From contig NZ_BJYS01000042.1 of NCBI RefSeq assembly GCF_007991635.1, positions 1 to 64,000 of the forward strand: DNA of 64,000 bases, read 5' to 3'. The DNA is from Adhaeribacter aerolatus. Lineage in GTDB: Bacteria > Bacteroidota > Bacteroidia > Cytophagales > Hymenobacteraceae. A program made the position numbers and the translations under genes. This document shows, one piece after another, positions 26,501 to 34,719 of this stretch. Below the pieces are notes generated by a model. That model had not been told where the DNA came from. It worked only from the letters and a program-made list of their open reading frames with translations, and searched no databases. The stretch's first letter is position 1, and each line of letters starts with the position of its first letter.

Positions 26501-26661
26501 CGATTACCGATGGTAAAATTACTGGCAATGAGATAAACTTTAACTTGTCTTTCGGTCCTAATAAAATTCCGTATCGCGGCCGCATACAAGGCGACCAACT
26601 GAATATACAGGCTACCTTCCAGGGACAACCGGTAGAAGCCGTACTGAACCGGGTTAAATAA
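23581..26661 (+). CDS. TonB-receptor-like outer-membrane barrel with unusual C-terminal domain
   Basis: A 1026-residue outer-membrane protein from the ATG at 23581; an upstream in-frame TTG at 23545 lies inside the promoter. A signal peptide (cleavage near SLAQA) is followed by a carboxypeptidase-regulatory-like domain (about 45-125), a plug domain with TDVLRKVPMLSVDLDGNVSM and a long barrel with many aromatic strands, ending near residue 825. After it comes a Gly/Ala/Pro/Gln-rich tail (about 841-935), then an extra compact domain (about 940-1026) starting GTWQGRMGQFDLTLKL. Receptors of this OMP_b-brl_3 type often have a short tail but rarely such a domain. It probably takes part in uptake or surface signalling, under the adjacent LytTR system. 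Confidence 0.88.
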   Translation: MKNKITFLPLLALALSAQISLAQAPAGGGGNVTLPGTAAPKGNSRIMGTVVDASSQQPVGFATITLADPNTGKPLDGALADEKGKFTIPKIGPGNYRVVISFIGYETRNIDGVKISDRNDDVNLGSVKINVSATALKEVQVQGQRAMIEEKVDRTVYNAENDMSNRGGDATDVLRKVPMLSVDLDGNVSMRGSSNLKVLINNRPSTITAGSVADALKQIPADLIKSVEVITSPSAKYDAEGSAGIINIVLKKNTLQGGNLNIDAGAGLRGSNLGLNGSYRKGKMGFSLGGFGRAMYNTTGSFENTQITKDVNGNAVTTNIQEADTRNRGMFGRYSFGWDYDINKNNFLSTSVQYGIRNGRNFQDNLTGLRIQNDESFKSLRDVEVTDNSGTVDVNVNYTHTFAKPQQEFSILTQYSRNNRTNNFLNDIFNSDFATIDRRLKNINESFNQESTIQIDYQNPIGKNQMVELGGKQIVRQVTSDYETFNAVGVNGPFVKNPNAVLSNIFNYNQNVTGGYFSYTLTTPSQFSFKTGARYEYTTITADFKTGSNSEVKIPSYGVLVPSINLSKRLKAGNTVKLSYNRRIQRPSLQFLNPNPQAPNPLAVTIGNQYLDPEFTNNFELAYSTYIDRTSLNFSTYYRNTNNAIQSIRDTVANPLDYNVQPGAIRTTFQNIGQEDAYGISIFGNINISDKLSLNAGTDSYYSVLDNNVSDPNYRASNQGWVFNIRGMGNYNLSNGWGLQGFGFYRARQVQLQGTQGGFGIYSLNLRKSFNDKKGTIGFGAENFFGTSIRMVNELESPLLSQKSTNVMHNLSFRATFSYRLGKITAEPNRRRKKSVNNDDMKGGGDNGGQDAGAATPAAGGGAPAGGGGAPVQGQGQGQMQRPAGATGQFPAGAPGQFNRPASATGVPQPGTATNQVPAVSPDSAATTGAATAGPANATGTWQGRMGQFDLTLKLAADGENLTGTIVTPRGESPITDGKITGNEINFNLSFGPNKIPYRGRIQGDQLNIQATFQGQPVEAVLNRVK

Positions 26662-26683
26662 AAATGATTTGACCTACCTGAAA

Positions 26684-26728
26684 CACCTGGCTTATGTTTT
26701 TAAATGAAACCGGCCAGGTGTTTTTTTT
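26684..26728 (+). terminator. rho-independent terminator of the barrel gene
   Basis: CACCTGGC pairs with GCCAGGTG around a 21-nt loop, followed by eight T residues. Confidence 0.85.
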
Positions 26729-26939
26729 ATCAGCGATAAATTTTATATTGGATTTTATCTTGGCTAAATGCGGCAAAGGGTAGGAGAATAACCATTTTAT
26801 ATAAACCGAACAATTTAGCCAAAACCTTAAGGCATATAATCTTAATTCTTTTTCCTAAACTGTTTTCATCCTAATTAAACCAAATAGAATTTCACTTGTC
26901 AATGTTTTTAAAACACTTTCACCTAAAAACCAATCCCTT

Positions 26940-27611
26940 ATGAAGACTACATTTATTGCTGCAGGAGCCCTTTCGCTGGCTTTATTATTCAACCAGGCCG
27001 ATGTAACTGCTACCGGCAATCCAGTTAAAAAAACTGTTGCCAAAGCAACGGTAAAAGCTACTACCTTAGCCGTTGATCCGGCTGCCAGTTCGCTTAGCTG
27101 GAACGCTAAAAAAGTAGGCGGCGCCCATAATGGCTCGGTAAAGTTAACCAAAGGAACCCTTACCGTAGACGGCAGTAAATTAACCGGTGGTAGTTTCACA
27201 ATGGATATGACTTCTATTAAGGATGAGGACATCACCAATGAAGGAATGAATCAGAAACTAACCGGCCATTTAAAGTCAGATGATTTCTTTTCGGTTGAAA
27301 AGCACCCGACCTCCACTTTTACCATTACAAAAGCTACCCCGGTAGGCAAACCAAAAGGCGGTGTTGCCAATTATGATATTACCGGTAATTTAACGATAAA
27401 GGGTATTACCAATCCTGTCTCTTTTCCCGCTAATGTTAAAGTAAACAGCAATGGCGCTGAAGCTACCGCCAAAGTTACCATAGACCGCCTGAAATACGAT
27501 ATTAAGTTCCGCTCGGGCATTATTGGAACCGCTGCCGATAAAATTATAGAAGATACCTTTACCATGGATGTTAAACTGGTAGCCGGCAAATCGAGCACTG
27601 CCAAACTTTAA
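26940..27611 (+). CDS. YceI-family periplasmic lipid-binding protein
   Basis: A 223-residue exported protein. The signal peptide is MKTTFIAAGALSLALLF..., with likely cleavage around residues 25-30. The mature part is a YceI lipocalin-like barrel: LAVDPAASSLSWNAKKVGGAHNG, then GTLTVDGSKLTGGSFTMDM, LTGHLKSDDFF and ITGNLTIKGITNPVSFP are all typical. Family members bind long polyprenoid lipids in the periplasm; the ligand here is unknown. It lies between the barrel gene and a haem-binding protein gene, each with its own terminator, so it is probably a single transcript. Confidence 0.92.
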   Translation: MKTTFIAAGALSLALLFNQADVTATGNPVKKTVAKATVKATTLAVDPAASSLSWNAKKVGGAHNGSVKLTKGTLTVDGSKLTGGSFTMDMTSIKDEDITNEGMNQKLTGHLKSDDFFSVEKHPTSTFTITKATPVGKPKGGVANYDITGNLTIKGITNPVSFPANVKVNSNGAEATAKVTIDRLKYDIKFRSGIIGTAADKIIEDTFTMDVKLVAGKSSTAKL

Positions 27612-27650
27612 GCACATCTTCCTATTCTGAAAAATATGTTTAAGCTAAAA

Positions 27651-27687
27651 TATTCCTGTCTGGGTTGCCGGGCAGGAATATTTTTTT
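27651..27687 (+). terminator. rho-independent terminator of the YceI gene
   Basis: TATTCCTG pairs with CAGGAATA around a 14-nt loop and is followed by seven T residues. Confidence 0.8.
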
Positions 27688-27709
27688 AATTAACCGAACC
27701 CTGCTACCG

Positions 27710-28168
27710 ATGAAAAAGAAAATATTCTTAACGCTGCTCGTTCTTTTCATTGCCATTCAATTTATCCAATCAGAAAAAAATGAAGGCCCAGTTGCTACAA
27801 ACCAAGATATCACGCACTATGTGGAAGTGCCGGTGAATATTCAGCATATCTTAAAAGCTTCCTGTTACGATTGTCACTCCAACCAAACCAATTATCCGTG
27901 GTATGCCCAGGTTAACCCGGTGGGATGGTGGCTAAACCATCATATAGAGGAAGGCAAAGCCGAAATAAATTTTTCTGATTTAACCGGTTACGATAAGATG
28001 AAACTGGATCATAAACTGGAAGAAATAGTCGAAGAAGTACAGCAAGGGCACATGCCCCTTCCTGCTTACCTCTGGTTACATACCGACGCTAAAATGAACC
28101 AACAGCAAGTAACGCAGTTGGTAACCTGGGTAAATAAAGAGCGGCAGAAACTAAATATTGTAGAATAA
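27710..28168 (+). CDS. haem-binding domain (haem_bd) protein, membrane anchored
   Basis: A 152-residue protein from the ATG at 27710; an in-frame TTG at 27665 falls in the upstream terminator and is rejected. One N-terminal hydrophobic segment (about 4-20) serves as anchor or signal. C52-x-x-C55-H56 (SCYDCHS) is a c-type haem attachment motif, and NQTNYPWYAQVNPVGWWLNHHI is the signature of PF14376. Two conserved His in HMPLPAYLWLH may provide ligands. It is probably a periplasmic mono-haem cytochrome, but the redox partner is not evident. Confidence 0.88.
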   Translation: MKKKIFLTLLVLFIAIQFIQSEKNEGPVATNQDITHYVEVPVNIQHILKASCYDCHSNQTNYPWYAQVNPVGWWLNHHIEEGKAEINFSDLTGYDKMKLDHKLEEIVEEVQQGHMPLPAYLWLHTDAKMNQQQVTQLVTWVNKERQKLNIVE

Positions 28169-28562
28169 GTCCTTCAGTTACTAGTGCTATGCGTTAGGGT
28201 AGATAATAATTTTTTAAATAGCACTTACCTTATGATAGAAGCGAGGGTGTTCTCGTTTTATTAAAAAGCTTATTTACCATCGCATAATCATAAATTTTAA
28301 TTGCTAAGTTATTATTGCCGCTTAGCATTTTTATTTTATTTGTAAAATTGCCCTTAAACAGGTTTATACAGTGTTTAAAACAGCCTAGAGCTTTCTTCTC
28401 ACTACTGCAACAGGGTGTATAAAAAAAATCTTCTAAAATTAAAAATCAGCTAATAAATACTTTATGCTTATACTTGAAGGCAATTTTTCCAGGTATGCCA
28501 TACCTTAAGGAAAAAGCACTTAAGAATGTTTCAACCCTAAGCAAAAAACGCCTACAGTATTT
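28169..28562. other. AT-rich intergenic stretch
   Basis: Contains weak inverted repeats, CGAG-ggtgtt-CTCG with a following TTTTA (about 28244-28261) and GCTAAG...CTTAGC (about 28303-28326). The first may terminate the haem-binding gene. I looked for a yybP-ykoY-like riboswitch in front of the TerC-family gene and did not see one. No gene. Confidence 0.4.
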
Positions 28563-29333
28563 ATGTACGAGCAATTTTTAGAAATAATAAATAATCCGCT
28601 GTCTTCCCTGGCCATTATTGGCAACCTGATTATTATCGAAAGTTTATTATCGGTAGATAATGCGGCAGTTTTGGCTACCATGGTAATGGACTTGCCCAAG
28701 GAACAAAGGCAAAAAGCCCTGCGATACGGTATTATTGGCGCTTATTTTTTCCGGGGACTTTGCCTGCTGTTTGCGGCTTTTCTTATTCAGATTTGGTGGT
28801 TAAAGCCATTAGGGGGGCTTTACCTGCTCTTCCTGGTTTTTAATTATTTCCGGACCAAAAGCACACCCGATAAAAGTGACGATTTACTGAATAAAAAAGA
28901 ACACTGGTTTTATAAAGCCACCCTTGGCTGGATGAATCAGTTCTGGGCCACGGTAGCCTTGGTAGAGTTAATGGATTTAGCTTTTTCTATTGATAACGTT
29001 TTTGCGGTAGTAGCATTTACCGAAAATTTGATCTTAATCTGGACTGGAGTATTTATTGGTATTTTGGCCATGCGCTTTGTAGCCCAATGGTTTGTAAAGC
29101 TAATGGGTAAATATCCGTTTCTGGAGCCCGCTGCCTTTTTAGTTATTGCCGTGCTGGGCCTGAAATTAGTGCTTTCGGTGTACGAGCATTTTCGCCCCGG
29201 CGATGAAATAAGTAAATTTTTAAGTGGCCATACCGCCGATTGGATGACATCTTTAATTACCGTTTTAATTTTCGTGGTACCCATTATTACCTCGTTGCTG
29301 TTCAATTATCCGCGGCACGCTCAACGTACTTAA
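28563..29333 (+). CDS. TerC/YkoY-family integral membrane protein
   Basis: A 256-residue protein with seven or so spans. Two conserved acidic motifs in membrane helices, IIIESLLSVDNAAV (Glu26, Asp32, Asn33) and VELMDLAFSIDNVFAV (around 139-155), are the TerC-family signature. Members have been linked to tellurium resistance and, more recently, to manganese export and metal loading of exocytoplasmic enzymes. Which applies here is not clear from sequence. Single gene closed by a terminator. Confidence 0.9.
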   Translation: MYEQFLEIINNPLSSLAIIGNLIIIESLLSVDNAAVLATMVMDLPKEQRQKALRYGIIGAYFFRGLCLLFAAFLIQIWWLKPLGGLYLLFLVFNYFRTKSTPDKSDDLLNKKEHWFYKATLGWMNQFWATVALVELMDLAFSIDNVFAVVAFTENLILIWTGVFIGILAMRFVAQWFVKLMGKYPFLEPAAFLVIAVLGLKLVLSVYEHFRPGDEISKFLSGHTADWMTSLITVLIFVVPIITSLLFNYPRHAQRT

Positions 29334-29863
29334 ATATTGTTTACTCTTAAAAGAAGAATACTATAACCTTTAAGAACCAGGAAGATGCATTTGCTTTAAT
29401 GCACTTCCTGGTTTTTATTTAAATTGATTGGGCCGTTTATAAAACTACCTATGCTGTGTGCTTTCGCCAGCGAAGGGGAAGTGATAACACCCCCAGCTGC
29501 CAGGACTTAAGAGATGCTTTATTTTTTATGGAAGGCTTATGCTTTTAGATTTATAAAAATTTGTACGCAATAAATAGGCAGGATTTTAAGCTAATGGTAC
29601 GGGATTTTAAAGTTGGGTAGGTGACAGAAAATATTGCTTCTTGAGATTGCTATCTGGTTGCCCGAAAATCCATAGATCCATAGAGAGTGTTAAGACTTGC
29701 TAAAATAAATATTTACTTAAAATATTTCCTACCCGGTCCTGTAACGCTGCTCTAGCATCTTCTTCTGCCTGCAAGTTGCCGGATTAAACCCGCCGTAATG
29801 GTTTCCAGCAACTGTATAATTACAGTTTGTATAGGTTCGATTGGAATTGAATTTTAACCTGGT
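29334..29863. other. intergenic stretch between terC and STAS-like paralog A
   Basis: Apart from the TerC terminator it holds an inverted repeat AACTGTA-TAAT-TACAGTT at 29810-29827, 37 bases beyond the stop of the minus-strand gene. It could act as its weak terminator. No gene or mobile element recognised. Confidence 0.4.
29375..29417 (+). terminator. rho-independent terminator of the TerC gene
   Basis: AACCAGGAAG...TGCATTTGCTTTAATGCA...CTTCCTGGTT: an outer 10-bp stem with an inner stem, followed by TTTTATTT. Confidence 0.85.
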
Positions 29864-30292
29864 TTACGCTACCGGCGCTTCTTTTAGTAACCATTGCAGC
29901 GCATCTTCTATGTCCAGGAAAATTTCTATTTGTACGCTCCGCTTCAGCTCCGGATTATTGATAACACAATCATGAATCCGGAAGGTATCCATAATTTCTA
30001 AACCGGCCGAATTAACCAGGTAAGCCAATTGAATTATTCTGCCTTTAAACAACGGGAAAATATCCCTTACCAGCCAGTTTTGATCGGCTATATCCAGAAA
30101 ATCTCTTTTTCTTACGTCAAATAAAGATTTATTAAAATTGTTAGTTAGGGCGTACTGTACTAAGTTTCTGGTCTCTTTCTGAAAAAGCGTACTGGAGGGT
30201 TGTTGTAACCAAGTTATCTGAACATACCTTAATTCCGGATTAGCCTCAATTTTAACAAATGCTGTTTCGTGAATTAATGTTACCGGTATCAT
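29864..30292 (-). CDS. STAS/SpoIIAA-like unknown protein, paralog A
   Basis: A 142-residue soluble protein. It is clearly paralogous to the 142-residue protein at 32006-32434: the two align end to end without gaps, and by eye about 40% of positions are identical, including YVxITWLQxPSS, DVRxR, DQxWLV, FPLFK and IMDTxxIHD. The alternation of strands and helices suggests the STAS/SpoIIAA-like fold seen in similar-size Bacteroidota proteins; this is a tentative assignment. No phosphorylatable Ser motif is obvious. An exact -7 promoter box lies 22 bases upstream of the ATG. Function unknown. Confidence 0.7.
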   Translation of the reverse strand: MIPVTLIHETAFVKIEANPELRYVQITWLQQPSSTLFQKETRNLVQYALTNNFNKSLFDVRKRDFLDIADQNWLVRDIFPLFKGRIIQLAYLVNSAGLEIMDTFRIHDCVINNPELKRSVQIEIFLDIEDALQWLLKEAPVA

Positions 30293-30313
30293 CTATAAAA
30301 TGGTCTGGCAGGA

Positions 30314-30321
30314 CAAATTTA
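30314..30321 (-). promoter_or_regulatory. candidate -7 box for paralog A
   Basis: The minus strand reads TAAATTTG, an exact TAnnTTTG match, 22 bases before the ATG at 30292. No convincing TTG is found 17-23 nt upstream. Confidence 0.4.
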
Positions 30322-30492
30322 TTTTTTTCACACTTAATATTGTCATATCTAACATTTAGTGCTTTGTTAAATTAAATACTAGAAATTTAAAATTCAATTA
30401 ATTATCAACCAGACCAAGAATACTTTATTTATTAGAGAGGCTTTCTAAAAATAGATTCGTCTGAGTATTAGTCCTGTTAAGTCGGTATTTAA

Positions 30493-30732
30493 TTAATCCA
30501 GTACCATCAAATCGAGGTAAGCCTCTAGGCATTTTTTGCTCGTAAAGGTCCTGATTTTAAAAATATGCTCCTGTGATTGGTGGTACCAAATTTCGGCAAA
30601 AAAGTCTTTTAGCTGGTATAAATTTATTTTATGTCCATCTTCCTGACGGGTGGCTAAATAGGTTCCTTCGGCCCAGATGTAGCTGGCTTGGTTATAAAAA
30701 GGCAAAGTTTTAAATTGATACTGGTCTATCAT
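30493..30732 (-). CDS. 79-residue unknown protein
   Basis: A small soluble protein starting MIDQYQFKTLPFYNQA, rich in aromatic residues (Tyr, Phe, Trp). No signal peptide, membrane span or known motif. The composition (WAEGTYLATRQEDGHKINLYQLKDFFAEIWY) looks like a compact beta-alpha fold, similar in style to small orphan proteins of Hymenobacteraceae. It lies between the two paralogs, on the same strand, 200 bases from paralog A and 244 from the HTH gene, so probably not an operon. Function unknown. Confidence 0.6.
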   Translation of the reverse strand: MIDQYQFKTLPFYNQASYIWAEGTYLATRQEDGHKINLYQLKDFFAEIWYHQSQEHIFKIRTFTSKKCLEAYLDLMVLD

Positions 30733-30976
30733 CTTCCCGACTTTTTAAGTTTAACTTTAAACCACTTCCGAAATTAAAATTTGCCCGCCTTTTGTGCTTA
30801 GGCAAATAGAAATAAATTATTCATTTTCTAAAAAAACTTCTCGGATTGTTATGTTACCGATAGGAAATACCTGTTTTAAATTTGTGTACTTAAAAGCCTT
30901 ATATTTGGGTTAATTTTATGTTTTCTGGTATTAAGCCAAATTAGTATATTCTTAGAAGAAAATAGCAGAAACTAAT

Positions 30977-31384
30977 TTACCACATTGCCAGGAAAAAGAG
31001 GAAGGAATTTATTTTATTTTCCTGAATAACAAAAGAAATTTTTTCAATCGTTTTAGATAATTCCCTTTTTAAGCGATCCATTTCATTATGGCAAAGTTCC
31101 AGCTGACGGTGCAGTGTCTGAATATTTTCTTTTACCAGGTGCAGGTCGGTAGTGGAGTATTGATTGCCGTTTTCCATCTGGGGAGCCGGATCTAACTCAG
31201 ATAAAAAATAAGAAAGGGGCAGGTTTAGCCGTTGGGCTATTTTTCGGAGATATTTTAATTCTATAGAATCTAGTTTGTAAAAGCTTAAAAGCCTGGCATA
31301 GCTTACTCCGGCATACATAGCTATGTCCTGCGGTTTTATACCCGACTGCCTGACGGCCTCTTCAATTTTTTTACCTATTAACAT
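30977..31384 (-). CDS. helix-turn-helix protein with C-terminal coiled coil
   Basis: A 135-residue protein. Residues 1-65 match an XRE/Cro-type helix-turn-helix: IEEAVRQSGIKPQDIAMYAGVSYARLLSFYK then LRKIAQRLNLPLSYF. A short linker is followed by a coiled coil (about 80-120, VKENIQTLHRQLELCHNEMDRLKREL), probably for dimerisation. The C-terminal ten residues are hydrophobic (FLFFLAMW). It is the only regulator in this sparse stretch and could control the flanking paralogs; no operator was identified. Confidence 0.75.
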   Translation of the reverse strand: MLIGKKIEEAVRQSGIKPQDIAMYAGVSYARLLSFYKLDSIELKYLRKIAQRLNLPLSYFLSELDPAPQMENGNQYSTTDLHLVKENIQTLHRQLELCHNEMDRLKRELSKTIEKISFVIQENKINSFLFFLAMW

Positions 31385-32005
31385 TTAAATTAAATTTAGT
31401 TGGTTTTAAGTAAGGATAGATTGTAGCAACAAATTTGCCTTTAGATAATAAGGACAGTTTAAACCCAAGTTAATAAAAATAGTATTTAAACCATATATAT
31501 TTATCTGAAAAATATTTATCTGCTTTCGTTTTTAATTGTTTTATTTAAAATAGCCTAAATATTAACTCTAAAACGCATTTTTAAACTACAAAGTATAAAA
31601 ACTAGTTTTCTTCTGTTTACATTAATAGTAATAATAATTTGGGTAAATATTAAGATAAAGTATTAAAATGTCAAGAATAAATCGAAAGGTTTATGCCGGA
31701 TTTGCAAAATTCCAATTTGGCGGGTTTAGAGACCTTACATCTGATTCTGATTCGGTATAAATAGTATCATAACTATATGTATTTATACAGTTAGAAGTTT
31801 CTGGCTAACTGTTCGCCCAGTAAGATTATTTCCAATAAGTGTAAGAATGCAAGGGGAAAGGCTTGCTCCGGAATAGCAGCATACATGAACAAGACTGGAT
31901 GCGGAGGTATAATTATCAGACGTTTTACAAAAATAGTAAGGAAGAAAAATTACAGGCTTTTGTTCTTCTGGAGAAGCTTTAACCTTTTGGAGTAGTCGTA
32001 AATAA
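31385..32005. other. long AT-rich intergenic stretch
   Basis: About 620 bases between the HTH gene and paralog B, with no ORF of convincing composition. Nothing recognised apart from general AT-richness and homopolymer runs. Confidence 0.45.
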
Positions 32006-32434
32006 TCAGAGATACAAGCCTATTTCCAGTAACCAGTTTTGTGCTTCAGCTTCATCCAGGAAAATCATGCCGGCTACATGTTTATTGTACTCCGGGTTAG
32101 TTAAAATATAATCGTGAATTTTATAGGTGTCCATAATATTAAAATCGTCGATGCTTATTAAATAAGCAAACCTGATGCTCCTGTTTTTGAATAACGGAAA
32201 TAACTCGTACACCAGCCAATCCTGATCAATTGTTTTTAAAGAGGATCTTTCCCTGACATCAATTAAAATATTGTTCAGGTTATTTTTTATAGCAAAATGC
32301 GTAAAGGCTAAACTTTCTCTTTTATATATTTCGCTGCTGGGGGGCTGCAGCCAGGTAATTTTAACGTAATTATAATCAAAGTTAGTTTCTACCCTAACAA
32401 ATTCATTCTGACAAGTTAGTTCTAAGGGTATCAT
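32006..32434 (-). CDS. STAS/SpoIIAA-like unknown protein, paralog B
   Basis: A 142-residue paralog of the protein at 29864-30292, with the same length and no gaps. Shared blocks include WLQ-PSS (about 28-34), DVR-R (59-63), DQ-WLV (70-75), PLFK (79-82), MDT--IHD (101-108) and FLD near the C-terminus. The last ten residues differ. The two copies are more diverged than a recent duplication, so they may have separate roles. An exact -7 box (TATATTTG, 32519-32526, minus strand) lies about 85 bases upstream. Function unknown. Confidence 0.7.
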   Translation of the reverse strand: MIPLELTCQNEFVRVETNFDYNYVKITWLQPPSSEIYKRESLAFTHFAIKNNLNNILIDVRERSSLKTIDQDWLVYELFPLFKNRSIRFAYLISIDDFNIMDTYKIHDYILTNPEYNKHVAGMIFLDEAEAQNWLLEIGLYL

Positions 32435-33204
32435 GAAATAGGAAATTTAAAATGTACTTCTAAAATATACTTCTAAAAAATGGATGTTTGCTAAAAGAAA
32501 TTTCCTTTTTTACTAAAACAAATATATTAAATTTTCTGAATATTTAACATTGGTTTTGTCTTTTTTAAGGAATAATTAAACATTAAAGATAAAAGGCCTG
32601 CTCTCCTCTGTAAGGTCAGTATAGCTTGCGATAATTTTCTCCTCAGTTATCCTCGTTTTTTAATTATGAGGCAATACAATGAGAGCGTCAGCAGGCAATA
32701 ATAAGTATTATACCTAATTGTGAAAAATAGCCCACCAAAAAATCTTGTATAATTATTAAAACGACCATTAATATTTTTGAGGAACCGGAATGAAAAAGGC
32801 GTTTAGAGGCAGCATTTGCCCATTTATCAATAGAAAGCACCAGTAAAGAAAGAGAAAAAAAATTATTGTTTGCATTTATTATGGTTGGTTCTTAAACCAA
32901 ACCACGTAAGTAGATGCTATTAGTTGTTTACAAGCATCTTCTGAGCAGACGTTTGGACCTGATTCCAGATGAAGTAAGGATTACAGGTGATGGCGCTAAT
33001 ACCAGTTCTATCTTTGGAAAGAAATACCAATTGAAGGTAAAGGCCCAATTACAAGACAGAACGGCCTGACATTTTTTTATAACTATTACTGCGCCTGTCT
33101 CCTGAAGAAGAACGGGAAAAAGTTAGAAGTACAACTACTTCATCTGGAGAAGGAGATTAGCGCGAGGTATTAAATTAGCTTCTATTATAAATAGTACACT
33201 ACTC
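32435..33204. other. long intergenic stretch with possible gene remnants
   Basis: About 770 bases. GCCTGCT (about 32590) pairs with AGCAGGC (about 32690), enclosing about 100 bases with smaller internal repeats. A 51-codon frame runs 32914-33069 on the plus strand; its product contains DLIPDEVRITGDGANTSS. A second overlapping open frame, without a clear start, covers about 33000-33174 and contains KKLEVQLLHLEKEISARY. Both look protein-like rather than random, so a decayed, frameshifted gene is possible. I cannot name it. Confidence 0.35.
32519..32526 (-). promoter_or_regulatory. candidate -7 box for paralog B
   Basis: The minus strand reads TATATTTG, an exact TAnnTTTG match. No clear partner TTG; the AT-rich context makes a chance match possible. 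Confidence 0.3.
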
Positions 33205-34527
33205 TTAGTGCTGCAAAACTTCGGCGTAAGCTTCTTCTGCTTCCATCAACCCTTGCTCATTTATATGGGTTAACCGGACAAATTTAGTTTCGTTAACCAA
33301 CAATGGATCGTATTTAGCCACTACCCGTATATAATTTTCGGTAAAGCCTTCCATTAAACCATTCTGAATATCTGCCTCAAAAAGTACGGTAGTTTCGGAG
33401 CCGATATGTTGCTCGTAAAACAGTCTTTTCTTTTTTTCTGAAAGTATCCGCAGCATATCGGCCCGGCGGTTACGTTCTTTTTGTGGCACTGCACCCGGCA
33501 AGGATATGGCCCGGGTATTATCCCGCTCGGAATAAGGAAATACGTGCAGGTAACTGATGTTTAATTCGTTCAGAAAATTATAAGTGTCTAAGAAATCTTC
33601 TTCGGTTTCGCCGGGAAAGCCCACAATTACATCTACGCCAATACAGCAATGCGGCATGAGGCTTTTAATGGTTTGTACCCGGCTGGCGTATACCTCGCGC
33701 AAGTACCGGCGGCGCATTAATTTTAATATTTTATCGGAGCCCGACTGCAGCGGAATATGAAAATGCGGCATAAACTTCTGCGAACCAGCAACAAACCGGA
33801 TAATATCGTCGGTAAGTAAATTAGGCTCGATAGAAGAAATGCGGTACCGGTTAATGCCGGTAATTGTATCTAACTCTTGAATGAGCTCATAAAAGTTTTC
33901 CTGTCGCCCCAATCCGGCCTGGATGCCAAAATCTCCCAGGTTTACCCCGGTCAGTACCACTTCTTTTACCTCGGTTTGGGCTATTTCGGTGGCGGCTTTA
34001 ACAACTTCGGCTACAGAATTACTGCGGCTTTTGCCGCGGGCCAGGGGTATGGTGCAAAAGGTGCACGAATAATCGCAGCCGTCCTGCACTTTTAAAAACG
34101 TGCGGGTCCGGTCGCCGAAAGAATAAGCCGTATGAAAAGTATTGGCCTCACTAATAGCACTGGCGTAAACCTGCGCTTTCTCCGGTTTTACAAAGCCGTC
34201 CAGCATGTCTACCAGCCGGAATTTTTCGGCAGCGCCCAGCACGGCGTGCACACCCGGTATGTCGGCTATTTCCTGCGGTTTTAATTGGGCATAGCAACCC
34301 ACAACGGTAATAAAAGCGTCCGGCGAATGCTTTAAAGCTTCTTTTACCACTTTGCGGCATTTTTTATCGGCATTATCTGTAACCGAACAGGTGTTTATTA
34401 CATAAATATCCGGCGTATCCTCAAAAGCTACTTTCTGGTAACCCCGTTCCTGGAATAGCCGGGAAATAGTAGAGGTTTCCGAGAAATTGAGCTTACAACC
34501 CAACGTATAAAAGGCCACTTTTTTCAT
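33205..34527 (-). CDS. mtaB: tRNA t6A37 methylthiotransferase
   Basis: A 440-residue radical-SAM enzyme that converts t6A37 of tRNAs reading ANN codons to ms2t6A. The N-terminal MTTase domain carries the auxiliary cluster Cys11, Cys47 and Cys78 (TLGCKLN, NTCSVT, VVGCYAQ). The radical-SAM motif is C151-x3-C155-x2-C158 (CDYSCTFCTIP). The C-terminal TRAM domain starts near residue 370. The opening VAFYTLGCKLNFSET is the MtaB subtype rather than MiaB or RimO. Single gene with a -7-like box (TAACTTTG, 34535-34542) right before the ATG, implying a very short leader if used. Confidence 0.93.
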   Translation of the reverse strand: MKKVAFYTLGCKLNFSETSTISRLFQERGYQKVAFEDTPDIYVINTCSVTDNADKKCRKVVKEALKHSPDAFITVVGCYAQLKPQEIADIPGVHAVLGAAEKFRLVDMLDGFVKPEKAQVYASAISEANTFHTAYSFGDRTRTFLKVQDGCDYSCTFCTIPLARGKSRSNSVAEVVKAATEIAQTEVKEVVLTGVNLGDFGIQAGLGRQENFYELIQELDTITGINRYRISSIEPNLLTDDIIRFVAGSQKFMPHFHIPLQSGSDKILKLMRRRYLREVYASRVQTIKSLMPHCCIGVDVIVGFPGETEEDFLDTYNFLNELNISYLHVFPYSERDNTRAISLPGAVPQKERNRRADMLRILSEKKKRLFYEQHIGSETTVLFEADIQNGLMEGFTENYIRVVAKYDPLLVNETKFVRLTHINEQGLMEAEEAYAEVLQH

Positions 34528-34719
34528 AAGGCCGCAAAGTTACAAAATTTTGCTTAAAGCTGGTAAAATACAGGCCCGCCAATTTAAACAACCGGGTATA
34601 TAGGTTTAAGATTTTCAGTTGATTATAGTACCGGCCATAAATTTTATCTAAAGTTACCAAATGCAAAACCAGAGCTGGTTTGGTTTAAGGCCAGCGGCAG
34701 CAGGTATTTTTTTCCGGCT

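Noticed and set aside
28169-28562. Possible metal riboswitch before the TerC-family gene
   Set aside because: The yybP-ykoY core sequences expected for such a riboswitch are not present; only weak AT-rich hairpins were seen.
29864-32434. Toxin-antitoxin or defence system reading of the paralog locus
   Set aside because: No toxin, nuclease, transferase or known defence motif is visible in any of the four proteins, and they are not tightly spaced as such modules usually are.
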